From Hymenobacter persicinus (GTDB lineage Bacteria > Bacteroidota > Bacteroidia > Cytophagales > Hymenobacteraceae), in contig NZ_SEWE01000014.1 of assembly GCF_004167665.1 (NCBI RefSeq), positions 42,895-106,894 on the forward strand: a stretch of DNA of 64,000 nt. The letters run 5' to 3'. Below the pieces are notes generated by a model. It saw nothing but the letters and a program-made list of their open reading frames with translations. It was not told the origin of the DNA and did not search any database. Below, piece by piece: positions 24,349 through 31,452 of the stretch. The translations under genes and the position numbers were made by a program. Position 1 is the stretch's first letter, and every line of letters starts with the position of its first letter.

Positions 24349-24405
24349 TTTTTGTCGCTGCCCTGAATACTGCCTGACCCAATCCCCACAATACCCCCGT
24401 TGCGC

Positions 24406-24588
24406 ATGGATCCGACCCGTAACCCCGCCGACGATACCGATTTTGACTTCGACGCCTGGGTGCGTTGGCAGAATCTGAAGCAAGCCTGGCAGCACGCCAC
24501 TGCCGCCCGCCCCGCCCCGCGCCCGGTGGTAGTTCCCGAGCCCCGGCCCGAGCCCGAAATCGTCTATCTGCTGCCGGTGCCCAACTAG
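24406..24588 (+). CDS. Small acidic and proline-rich protein
   Basis: This 60-residue ORF starts at MDPTRNPADDTD. It has an acidic aromatic head (DDTDFDFDAWVRWQNLKQAWQ, shortened) and a proline/arginine-rich tail ending in EIVYLLPVPN. I do not recognise a family. Support for it being real comes from the coding-like base pattern, an upstream candidate promoter and its place between two divergent-type units. It is divergent from mfd. It could be a small regulatory or adaptor protein. Confidence 0.55.
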   Translation: MDPTRNPADDTDFDFDAWVRWQNLKQAWQHATAARPAPRPVVVPEPRPEPEIVYLLPVPN

Positions 24589-24715
24589 GCAGCCGGCCCG
24601 CCGGCCTACTATAAAACGTGGTGGCGGAGCGTGCTTGCTCCATTCGGCGGGCTTGAGGTAGCTGGGCGGCCGCGCGGCCGCGTATCTTCGTGCTTTAGCT
24701 TTCTTACTTTCTAAA

Positions 24716-25456
24716 GTGCGCGGTTCCTCTCACTTGGCCATTGGCCTGATTACCGGCGTGGCCGTCGGCGGCCTGGTGGCCGGCATTCCGTTTTCGGCGG
24801 CCGGCATTGCCCTGGCGGGCTTTTCGGCCCTGGCCCCCGACCTCGACCATCCCAACTCCCGGCTCAGCAAGCGTCTGGGCTTCACCCAGCAGTACGTGCG
24901 CTGGGCCTTCGTGCTGGCTGGCCTGGGCTTGGCCGGCTACACCCACACCATGCTGCCCCCCGGCCCCGACCAGCGCATGGGCTTCACGGCGGCCCTGGCT
25001 TTCGGACTGCTGGGTATGGCCATGCAGGGCGGCTCCACCCGCAAGCTGGCCCTGGTCTTTACCGGGGCCGCGTCTGTGCTGGCCGGGCTGTACTTCGGAT
25101 TTCTGTGGCTGAGTCTGCTGGGCATCTTTATCTGCGTGGCGCCCTTCACCACCCACCGCTCCTGGACCCACACCATCTGGGCCACCATCCTGTGGACCTA
25201 CATCGGCTACCTGGCCAACCAGAACCTGGGCTGGCACGGCATTGCCCAGTACGCCGGCGCGGGTTACGCCAGCCACCTCGTGGCCGACTCGCTCACCAAG
25301 TCCGGGGTGCGCTGGTTTTTGCCTTTGTCGGAGTACTCGTTTAAGCTCCCGCTCATCTCCACCGGGTCGGCGGCGGGCAACGTGCTGGAAATCGGGATTT
25401 GCCTCGGCTACGGCCTGCTGGTGCTGGGGCTCGTTATTGGCAGAATGCAGTTCTAG
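24716..25456 (+). CDS. YdjM-like membrane metal-dependent hydrolase
   Basis: This 246-residue membrane protein probably uses the GTG at 24716 (MRGSSHLAIGLITG). The pattern is that of the YdjM (LexA-binding inner-membrane hydrolase) family: SHLAIGL, FSALAPDLDHPNSRL, TTHRSWTHTIWAT and SHLVADSLTKSGVRWFLP. The His/Asp residues in these blocks (PDLDH, HRSWTH, SHLVAD) are the expected metal ligands. About six membrane helices can be drawn. E. coli YdjM is SOS-controlled, but no LexA box is evident here. A near-consensus promoter element TATCTTCG lies at 24683-24690. Confidence 0.9.
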   Translation: MRGSSHLAIGLITGVAVGGLVAGIPFSAAGIALAGFSALAPDLDHPNSRLSKRLGFTQQYVRWAFVLAGLGLAGYTHTMLPPGPDQRMGFTAALAFGLLGMAMQGGSTRKLALVFTGAASVLAGLYFGFLWLSLLGIFICVAPFTTHRSWTHTIWATILWTYIGYLANQNLGWHGIAQYAGAGYASHLVADSLTKSGVRWFLPLSEYSFKLPLISTGSAAGNVLEIGICLGYGLLVLGLVIGRMQF

Positions 25457-26068
25457 CCGCACTCCACCAGCCTTGCCAACGGCCGGCGCTGGGGATTTAA
25501 TGCGGCTTTAATGTTCAGCTAGGGCCGGCTCGCCCGAACCCCGTACTGGCGTAGTGCAACCAGAAAAAAATTAGACTGTCCTTGACGGAAGTAGCGGCTT
25601 AAAATCAGCCGTAGGGGTTCGCCGGGGCCTGATTTGACCGGGACATAGGATTAAAGCGCGAAATCCGAAAACTTGCACTGCCATTGTTAAGCTGTTAGCT
25701 TAGCGCCCTACTGGATAATTAGCAGGTCGGTACTGTTTGATTTATCCATTATTTTGAATATATTTTATTTACTATTGTGACGATAAGCCATAGCTTCGGG
25801 GAGGGAAGAAAATTGCCGGTTTAACCGGCTGCCGGTGCTTTAATTCATTTGTTACTCATGGTCAGGTTCCTGTTTGGGGCCTGAATGTCAGCCTGCACCT
25901 CTTTCGTGGTCTTATATTCTATCACATAGATATGTGGTAGGCGGGGCCAAACCCGCGTAAGCTTTCAGAAAGTGGCACTTTGTATCTTTGACCAGCCCGG
26001 TGGCTACCGGGCAATCCGCTCCCGCTACGCTTGCACACCTTTTTTGCGCTCACGAACCAGTTTTTTGT
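25457..26068. other. 612-bp region without a protein gene
   Basis: No open frame looks coding. An AT-rich tract at about 25735-25785 contains TTTTG and TACTATTG about 18 bases apart, which resembles a promoter. Downstream are short hairpins, for example GCCGGTTTAACCGGC at 25814-25828. The right end holds the promoter and leader of the NYN gene. A small RNA gene is possible; I recognise no known RNA family. Confidence 0.55.
25983..25990 (+). promoter_or_regulatory. -7 element TATCTTTG of the NYN gene
   Basis: Exact match to TAnnTTTG, 79 bases before the ATG at 26069. The -33 element is poor (TTTC at about 25963). Confidence 0.6.
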
Positions 26069-27073
26069 ATGAACCAGATGAATAGCCCCCTGATTAGGAT
26101 CGGCGTCTTCTACGACGGCAATTATTTCCTGAAAATCAGTGATTACTACTACTTCCAGCACGAGCGGAAAGCCCGTATCAGCATGGAAGGCCTGCACGAG
26201 TACATCCGCCATCAGGTGGCGGAGGAAGAGGACGTGGACGTGCGCCTGAGCCAGATCATCGACGCGCACTTCTTTCGCGGCCGCCTCTCGGCCACGGAGG
26301 CCCGCGACAAGGACCGCCTGTTTCACGACCGGCTCCTCGACGATATTCTGATGAACATGAGCATCACCACCCATTACATGCCCCTGAAGACCCGCGACGG
26401 GCGCCTGCAGGAAAAGGGCGTGGACGTGTGGCTGGCGCTCGAAGCCCTCGAATTGGCCCTGCACAAGAGCTTCGACGTGATTGTGCTCATCGCCGGCGAC
26501 TCCGACTACGTACCCCTGATCAAGAAGCTCAACACCATCGGCACCCGCGTGATGCTGCTGAACTGGGACTTCAAGTACGTGGACTTCAAGGGCGAAAACC
26601 GCGTGACCCGCGCTTCCCAGCAGTTGCTCGAGCACTCCACCTACCCCGTGGCCATGCACGACGTGATTGACAACGGCCTGGCCAGCGGCGACGAGCTCAT
26701 CGAGGGCCTGTTCGTGAATACGCCCGAGCCCGCCTCGTACCCGAGCGTGAAGCCCGTGCGCCCCACCGGCCCCACGGCCGCCGGCCCGGTTGGCACCGTT
26801 GGCATCAGCACCATCAAGAACCTGAAGAACGGCTTCGGCTTCGTGGTCATGCCGCCCAACAACCTGTTCTTCAGCTATGCCGACATGGCCGAGGGCGACT
26901 TCAACGACCTGCGCGAAGGCGACTGGGTGGAATTCACGGTGGGCCGCAACCACCGCGACGAGGACTGCGCCCGCAACGTGCGCAAGGCCCAAGCCCCCAT
27001 TGAGAGTGACGACTACGAAGAAGAATCGGAGGAACGGGAGCACGAATCGGCGGGCTCTCCCGAGCGGCTGTAA
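26069..27073 (+). CDS. NYN-domain RNase fused to a cold-shock-like domain
   Basis: This 334-residue protein joins a LabA/NYN-type PIN-like nuclease to an RNA-binding domain. In the NYN part (residues 9-195) the acidic residues are Asp16 (IGVFYDGNYF), Asp119 (EKGVDVWLALE), and Asp144 and Asp146 (LIAGDSDYVPL), as in active members. A Pro/Thr-rich linker (215-240) leads to a cold-shock-like domain at 243-306 (GISTIKNLKNGFGFVV, LFFSYADM, LREGDWVEFTV). The tail is acidic (DDYEEESEER). A role in RNA decay or processing is likely, target unknown. The start at 26069 fits the NYN edge; a TTG further upstream is less likely because it would lie at the promoter. Confidence 0.9.
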   Translation: MNQMNSPLIRIGVFYDGNYFLKISDYYYFQHERKARISMEGLHEYIRHQVAEEEDVDVRLSQIIDAHFFRGRLSATEARDKDRLFHDRLLDDILMNMSITTHYMPLKTRDGRLQEKGVDVWLALEALELALHKSFDVIVLIAGDSDYVPLIKKLNTIGTRVMLLNWDFKYVDFKGENRVTRASQQLLEHSTYPVAMHDVIDNGLASGDELIEGLFVNTPEPASYPSVKPVRPTGPTAAGPVGTVGISTIKNLKNGFGFVVMPPNNLFFSYADMAEGDFNDLREGDWVEFTVGRNHRDEDCARNVRKAQAPIESDDYEEESEEREHESAGSPERL

Positions 27074-27117
27074 GCAGCTCTTTTAACTACGTTTAGGATA
27101 CCAGGCCCCTATAAGAA

Positions 27118-27162
27118 GCCGCCGGCTGCTGACCCCCACGGGAAAGCGTCCGGCGGCATTTT
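27118..27162 (+). terminator. Terminator of the NYN gene
   Basis: GCCGCCGG/CCGGCGGC stem (27118-27125 and 27150-27157) followed by ATTTTG. Confidence 0.7.
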
Positions 27163-27183
27163 GCTGGGCGTAACTTTCGCCGC

Positions 27184-27660
27184 TTACTCCCCGCCGTCGG
27201 CGTCGGGAAACAGCAGGCGGTGGAAGTCGCGCTTGTCGGCCGGGTAGCGGTTGAACGTGCCCAGGCCCCGGGCCACGACCAGCTCGCGGGCGGGGCAACT
27301 GATGTGGGCGCTGGCCACCACCAGAGTTTTGCCGGTGTGCTCCACGTGGGCGCGGGCCACGAGCTGATCGTGCAGGCGCACGGGGTGCAGGTAGTTAATT
27401 TTGAACTCGACGGTGGAAACCAGCTCCCCGGCCGTGAAAGCCAACGACAGCGCCGCCGCGCCCAGGGCCGAGTCCATGAGGCCGGCCAGCACGCCGCCGT
27501 GACAGGTGCCGGGAGAAGACAGGTGCTCGTTGCGCACGGTCATCGTGTACTCGACCTGGCCGGGGGCCGTCACGGTCAGAGCCATGCCATTGGTCTGGCC
27601 GTATTGGTTGATCTGGTTGTAGATGGCCACGAGGGTGGCAACATCGGGAAGCTGCTCCAT
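27184..27660 (-). CDS. PaaI-type hotdog thioesterase
   Basis: This 158-residue protein has the hotdog fold pattern of acyl-CoA thioesterases of the PaaI/YbgC-related group: SPGTCHGGVLAGLMDSALGAAALS with the typical HGG and an acidic residue in the long helix (Asp), then VSTVEFKINYLHPVRLHDQLVARAHVEHTGKTLVVASAHI. The start MEQLPDVATL at 27660 is chosen because upstream codons do not match. The substrate is unknown. It is divergent from the Mpo1-like gene, with 66 bp between start codons. Confidence 0.9.
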   Translation of the reverse strand: MEQLPDVATLVAIYNQINQYGQTNGMALTVTAPGQVEYTMTVRNEHLSSPGTCHGGVLAGLMDSALGAAALSLAFTAGELVSTVEFKINYLHPVRLHDQLVARAHVEHTGKTLVVASAHISCPARELVVARGLGTFNRYPADKRDFHRLLFPDADGGE

Positions 27661-27726
27661 GAAAAGACGGGACTGGATATTGGCCGAAAAGTTAGGTTTC
27701 TTTACCCAATAAGCCCGCTGCCCGCC

Positions 27727-28029
27727 ATGCTCCGCCCCCTGACCTTCGCCGAATTCTACCCCAGCTACCTGCGCGACCACCAGCGGCGCGGCACCCGGGT
27801 GCTGCACTTCATCGGGACTACGCTGTTTTTGCTGGCCGCCGCCGGGGCCGTGGTGCAGTTGCGGCCGACTTTGCTGCTGGCGGGCATTGTGGCGGCCTAC
27901 GGGTTTGCCTGGATTGGGCACTTCTTCGTGGAGCACAACCGGCCCGCCACGTTCCAGCACCCCTGGTTTTCGCTGCGCGGCGACTTCAAGCTCTACTTCG
28001 AGTTGCTGCGGGGGCGGGAGAAGTTTTAG
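27727..28029 (+). CDS. Mpo1-like (DUF962) membrane protein
   Basis: This 100-residue protein matches the DUF962/Mpo1-like family: FAEFYPSYLRDHQRRGTRVLHFIGT, two hydrophobic helices (FLLAAAGAVVQL and LLLAGIVAAYGFAW), and the conserved WIGHFFVEHNRPATFQHPWFSLRGDFKLY block with its His residues. The yeast homologue Mpo1 is an iron-dependent dioxygenase of fatty-acid alpha-oxidation; the bacterial function is inferred from that. Its stop overlaps by 4 bases with the stop end of the acetyltransferase gene on the other strand. Confidence 0.92.
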   Translation: MLRPLTFAEFYPSYLRDHQRRGTRVLHFIGTTLFLLAAAGAVVQLRPTLLLAGIVAAYGFAWIGHFFVEHNRPATFQHPWFSLRGDFKLYFELLRGREKF

Positions 28030-28475
28030 AGCGCCTTGCGCATCAGAAAGTGCGGGATGGTGCCGAACAGCGTGTGCGACGGGGCCACCACGGCGTAGCC
28101 AAGCCGCGCGTAAAACGGCACGGCGGCCTGGCGGGCGTGCAGCACGCACTCGGTGTAGCCATGCTGTCGGGCCTGAGCTTCGAGGTATTCGAGCAGTTGG
28201 CGGCCTACCCCGTGGCCCTGCCAGGCCGGGGCCACGGCCATGTAGCGCACCTGGGCCTGGCCCGACTCGGGCGTCGGGCTGAGGCGGGCCACGCCGGCCG
28301 CGCTGCCGTCGGGGGCCGTGAGCATGGCGTGCAGGGTGGTGGGGGCCGGGTCGTCGTCGGCGCGCTCCGAGCCTTCGGGCTGGCCCCAGGGCTGGCGCAG
28401 CACCTCGTAGCGCAGGCGGTAGTAGGCGGCAAACTCGGCGGGGGTGCGGGGCGTGGTCAGCGGGAGAAGCGGCAT
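28026..28475 (-). CDS. GNAT-family N-acetyltransferase (ElaA-like)
   Basis: This 149-residue enzyme transfers acetyl from acetyl-CoA. Motif A reads VRYMAVAPAWQGHGVGRQLLEYLEAQA with the pyrophosphate loop Q-G-H-G-V-G, and the end is HARQAAVPFYARLGYAVV. The acceptor is unknown. The start is set at 28475 (MPLLPLTTPRTP), because a consensus -7 element on this strand at 28504-28497 would place the transcript start downstream of the alternative ATG at 28499. It ends tail to tail with the Mpo1-like gene. Confidence 0.9.
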   Translation of the reverse strand: MPLLPLTTPRTPAEFAAYYRLRYEVLRQPWGQPEGSERADDDPAPTTLHAMLTAPDGSAAGVARLSPTPESGQAQVRYMAVAPAWQGHGVGRQLLEYLEAQARQHGYTECVLHARQAAVPFYARLGYAVVAPSHTLFGTIPHFLMRKAL

Positions 28476-28496
28476 GGCAGGTGGCGGGGGAAAGCT

Positions 28497-28504
28497 CAAA
28501 GGTA
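28497..28504 (-). promoter_or_regulatory. -7 element of the acetyltransferase gene
   Basis: TACCTTTG on the minus strand, exact match to TAnnTTTG, 22 bases before the ATG at 28475. It decides the start codon of that gene. Confidence 0.6.
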
Positions 28505-28528
28505 AACGACCAGTTTCGGGCCGGCCGA

Positions 28529-28557
28529 TTGGGAGAATAGGTAAACTCCTACCTTTG
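28529..28557 (+). promoter_or_regulatory. Promoter of the yajQ-type gene
   Basis: TTG (28529-28531), an 18-bp spacer and TACCTTTG (28550-28557), a good match to the Bacteroidota housekeeping promoter. Confidence 0.7.
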
Positions 28558-28625
28558 GCCCGTCCGGCCCCAACCGCAGCCGCGGCCGGGCGTATGAGTC
28601 CTTTTCAACCCCATCCCACAGCAAT

Positions 28626-29117
28626 ATGGCATCCTTCGACATCGTGAGCAAAGTAGACCCGCAGACCCTGGAAAACGCGGTGAATACGGCCATCAAAGAA
28701 CTGCAGACCCGCTACGACCTGCGCGACACCAAGGGGGGCATTGAGTTGAACAAGAAAGAAAATACCATCCTGCTCTCGTCGGAAAATTCGATGCGGGTGA
28801 AGGCGCTGGAAGACATTCTGCTCGGCCGCATCGTCAAGCAGGGCATCGACGGCACGGCCCTCGACTTCTCGGCCGAGGAGCAGGCCAGCGGGCAGCTCAT
28901 CAAGAAAACCGTGAAAGTGCGCGCCGGCGTCGACAAGGAAGCGGGCCGCAAAATCAGCAAGGCCATCAAGGACGCCAAGGTGAAGGTGGAAGTGCAGATG
29001 CAGGACGACCAGATGCGGGTGACCTCCAAGAAAATCGACGACCTGCAGGCCGCCATTGCCGTGCTACGCCGCACCGACATCGGTCAGCCCCTGCAGTTTG
29101 TGAACATGAAGTCGTAG
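28626..29117 (+). CDS. yajQ: YajQ-family nucleotide-binding protein (UPF0234)
   Basis: This 163-residue protein is of normal family length and opens with the conserved MASFDIVSKVDPQTLENAVN. Other family blocks are ELQTRYDLRDTKGGIELNKKE, ALDFSAEEQASGQLIKKTVKV, GRKISKAIKDAKVKVEVQMQ and VTSKKIDDLQAAIAVLRR. YajQ folds into two ferredoxin-like halves and binds nucleotides. A Xanthomonas member is a cyclic-di-GMP effector, but whether this one is so is not shown. It has its own promoter. It lies upstream of the TerC gene, separated by a repeat-rich spacer. Confidence 0.96.
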   Translation: MASFDIVSKVDPQTLENAVNTAIKELQTRYDLRDTKGGIELNKKENTILLSSENSMRVKALEDILLGRIVKQGIDGTALDFSAEEQASGQLIKKTVKVRAGVDKEAGRKISKAIKDAKVKVEVQMQDDQMRVTSKKIDDLQAAIAVLRRTDIGQPLQFVNMKS

Positions 29118-29118
29118 C

Positions 29119-29214
29119 AGGTGCAGGGGTGGAAGTGTGCAGCGGCGCGCCTGCGCCCGGTTCACCTGCACACCTGATGCCTCCCGCTACAAGTTCACCT
29201 TTCACAATTTCACC
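29119..29214. repeat. Palindromic repeat fragments in the yajQ-terC spacer
   Basis: An imperfect hairpin joins CAGGTGCAGGGGTG near 29120 with CACCTGCACACCTG near 29163-29176. Next to it, TTCACAATTTCACC at 29201-29214 is identical to 53567-53580, inside a long inverted repeat there. Confidence 0.6.
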
Positions 29215-29223
29215 ACTCCCTCT

Positions 29224-29988
29224 GTGTTCGACATTTCTGCTTTTTCCAGCCCCCAAACGTGGATCAGTCTGCTTACGCTGACGTTCATGGAAATCGTGCT
29301 GGGCATCGACAACATCATCTTTATTTCCATCGTCGTCAACCGCCTGCCGCCGGCCCTGCAAAAGCGCGGGCGCACCATCGGGCTGCTGCTGGCCTTGGTG
29401 TGCCGCATCGGGCTGCTGCTGAGCATCACCTGGATTGTGGGCCTGAAAACCCCGCTCTTTACCCTGGATCTGCCGTTTTTGGAGCCTCACTTCGCCGTGT
29501 CGGGCCGGGATTTGATCCTGCTGGCGGGCGGCCTGTTCCTGCTGGCCAAGAGTACGACCGAGATTCACACCAAGCTCCAAGGCGAGGAAGAGGAAGCCAC
29601 CGTGGGCAAGCACGACAGCATGCTGCGGGTGATTATCCAGATTGTCATCATCGACATCGTCTTCTCCTTCGACTCGATTCTGACGGCCGTGGGCCTGGTC
29701 GACAATGTGCTGGTGATGATTGTGGCCGTGGTGCTGGCCATGGGCGTGATGCTGGCCTTCTCGGGCTACATTGCTGACTTCGTCAACAACAACCCGACCA
29801 TCAAGATGCTGGCCCTGTCCTTCCTGATTATGATTGGGGTGCTGCTGGTGGCCGAGGCCCTGCACCAGGAGATTCCGAAAGGCTACGTGTACTTCTCGAT
29901 GTTCTTCTCCCTGGCCGTGGAAACGCTCAACATGCGCCTGCGCAAGAAATCCACGCCCGTGCACCTGCGCGAGTCGCAGTACGACTAA
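29224..29988 (+). CDS. TerC-family integral membrane protein
   Basis: This 254-residue protein has about seven membrane helices and the TerC family pattern: PQTWISLLTLTFMEIVLGIDNIIFISIVVNRLP, with an acidic Asp-Asn in the helix, and later IIQIVIIDIVFSFDSILTAVGL with the matching Asp. In the family these residues are linked to metal handling (tellurite resistance in name, manganese export or delivery in better studied members). The GTG at 29224 gives the usual MFDIS-type start; an ATG at 29287 would remove part of helix 1. A terminator follows. Confidence 0.93.
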   Translation: MFDISAFSSPQTWISLLTLTFMEIVLGIDNIIFISIVVNRLPPALQKRGRTIGLLLALVCRIGLLLSITWIVGLKTPLFTLDLPFLEPHFAVSGRDLILLAGGLFLLAKSTTEIHTKLQGEEEEATVGKHDSMLRVIIQIVIIDIVFSFDSILTAVGLVDNVLVMIVAVVLAMGVMLAFSGYIADFVNNNPTIKMLALSFLIMIGVLLVAEALHQEIPKGYVYFSMFFSLAVETLNMRLRKKSTPVHLRESQYD

Positions 29989-30016
29989 GCCGCGGGTAGT
30001 TTGCCGCAGCCAAATC

Positions 30017-30054
30017 AAGGCCTCATCTGCTTGCCAGGTGGGGCCTTTATTTTT
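30017..30054 (+). terminator. Terminator of the TerC gene
   Basis: AAGGCC/GGCCTT outer stem with further imperfect pairing, then TTATTTTT. Confidence 0.75.
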
Positions 30055-30073
30055 GCTGGGCCGTGACGCAGCA

Positions 30074-30907
30074 CTAGTGGAAGAGGAGCATAAACAGGCA
30101 GATCGGAAACAAAAATGCCACGCAGATAGCCGCACTCACGCGGTTACGGTCGGAAGTTTTCGTCAGCGCACCTATTGAGGCAAGGCCGGCCAGCAGCAGG
30201 GGTATGAACAGAAATGAGGAATAGATGGTAGCGGGTTCAAACAGGCTTGGCGCGAGTAGATTGGTAGGGTTAGACACGCTGCGGACAATGCCAAAAAACG
30301 GAGTGCGCCGCAGCAGTAGGCCCTTGCCAACGAAAAGCGAGTCGCCAAACTGGTTTAAGTAGCGAAACGTGGTGTGCTCCGTTTCCACGTCGTGCCAGGC
30401 AAAGTCACGGCTATTGCTAGGCTGGGTGGTCGTGTACCCATCCAACTGCCGAATATGGTCTGTAATGGAAGTAGTGAAACTTACATCCAGCAGTAATAGG
30501 GCGCAAAAGACCACAACGAACTGGCACAGCCGCCGAGCGTAAGGGCTGTAGCGGGTGTATTCCTCGGCGTAGCGCTCCTGGGTGGTAGTCCTCACAAACG
30601 GCCGGGCTGCGGCAGTGCGCCCCGGATGGCGGGTGGCTCCCTCTGACGTTGGCGCCGGAGTCCCAGGTGTTGGAGGCCGCGAGGCGGGCGGGTTACGCTG
30701 CACCCACAGCAACGCGTCGTAGCCGGCCCGGCGGCGGGTGTCGCTGAGCACTTCGTAGGCCTGGTTCACGGCCAGGTAGCGCACGTGGGCCGCCGGGTCG
30801 GGAGTCCGGTCGGGGTGGGTGAGCAGCACCAGCCGCCGGTAGGCCCGGCGAATATCGTCGGGCGTGGCCTGCTCGGGCAGCTCCAGGGTTTGGTAGTGGG
30901 TGGCCAT
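30074..30907 (-). CDS. Membrane-bound J-domain protein
   Basis: This 277-residue protein has an N-terminal J domain (residues 3-66) with the HPD tripeptide in LVLLTHPDRTPD, so it can stimulate a DnaK ATPase. A Pro/Thr-rich linker follows. Then comes a part with membrane segments at about 130-150 (LCQFVVVFCALLLLDVSF), 225-245 and 255-275 (IYSSFLFIPLLLAGLASIGAL and AAICVAFLFPICLFMLLF). There are no zinc-finger or client-binding domains, so it is a type III J protein. The membrane part is less GC-rich and not recognisable. It follows the gene at 30916 after 8 bp and is cotranscribed with it. Confidence 0.85.
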   Translation of the reverse strand: MATHYQTLELPEQATPDDIRRAYRRLVLLTHPDRTPDPAAHVRYLAVNQAYEVLSDTRRRAGYDALLWVQRNPPASRPPTPGTPAPTSEGATRHPGRTAAARPFVRTTTQERYAEEYTRYSPYARRLCQFVVVFCALLLLDVSFTTSITDHIRQLDGYTTTQPSNSRDFAWHDVETEHTTFRYLNQFGDSLFVGKGLLLRRTPFFGIVRSVSNPTNLLAPSLFEPATIYSSFLFIPLLLAGLASIGALTKTSDRNRVSAAICVAFLFPICLFMLLFH

Positions 30908-30915
30908 GACCCGGG

Positions 30916-31344
30916 CTATTCTTCGGCCGTGGCGGCCGCCACGGCCGCCACCTGGTCCTGCACGCGCTGGGTGGCCAGCTCCAGCAGGCGGCGGTTGACT
31001 TCCCCGCGGTGCCGGCGGTAGAAGCTGGTTTCGGGGCCGGTGAACAATCCGGTCATCAGCCCGATGATGGTGTAGCGCAGTTTCACGTTGCGGGTCAGCA
31101 GCTCGGCCGCCAGGCGCTGCTGCTCGGTGGCGCTGGCCTGGGCAAACGGAACGTGGTGCTCGCGCAGAAAGTCGGCCACGGTGAACAGCAGCAGCGGGTT
31201 TTGCAGCTTGAGCACGGGGCGCAGGGTGCGGTGCAGAAAGTCGCCGACGGTGGCCTCGGGGGCGGCGGGCAGCTCGGCGGCTACCGCGGGGCGCAGGGCC
31301 AGCCGGGCCGTATCGTGGGAGTCGGAAAAGAAGGGGGGAAGCAT
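30916..31344 (-). CDS. Helical protein of unknown function, partner of J protein
   Basis: This 142-residue soluble protein starts at MLPPFFSDSHDTARL. It is mostly helical: VGDFLHRTLRPVLKLQNPLLLFTVADFLREH, then LAAELLTRNVKLRYTIIGLMTGLFTGPE, then HRGEVNRRLLELATQRVQDQVAAVAAATAEE. I recognise no family. It is first in a two-gene transcript with the J-domain protein, 8 bp apart, so a joint role is likely, for example as client or regulator. That is inference from gene order only. Confidence 0.75.
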   Translation of the reverse strand: MLPPFFSDSHDTARLALRPAVAAELPAAPEATVGDFLHRTLRPVLKLQNPLLLFTVADFLREHHVPFAQASATEQQRLAAELLTRNVKLRYTIIGLMTGLFTGPETSFYRRHRGEVNRRLLELATQRVQDQVAAVAAATAEE

Positions 31345-31380
31345 GCCGGGAGCGGGAAAGTATAGGTGAGCTGAAGAAAC

Positions 31381-31420
31381 AAAAAATGCCCGTCCGGCGC
31401 GGGGCCAAACGGGTTTTTTT
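31381..31420 (-). terminator. Probable terminator of the trypsin-like gene
   Basis: A short CCCGT/ACGGG stem with a GC-rich loop lies between A6 and T7 runs, just beyond the stop at 31453. Confidence 0.6.
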
Positions 31421-31452
31421 GTTGCCGGCCGGCAACCGGGCGCTAACCGCGG

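Noticed and set aside
24661..24682. GCGGCCGC double palindrome as an operator
   Set aside because: Repeated GCGGCC is expected by chance in such GC-rich DNA, and nothing else supports a binding site.
27661..28149. N-terminal extension of the thioesterase gene
   Set aside because: The open frame continues upstream, but it runs antisense through the Mpo1-like gene and lacks family similarity; the conserved domain starts at 27660.
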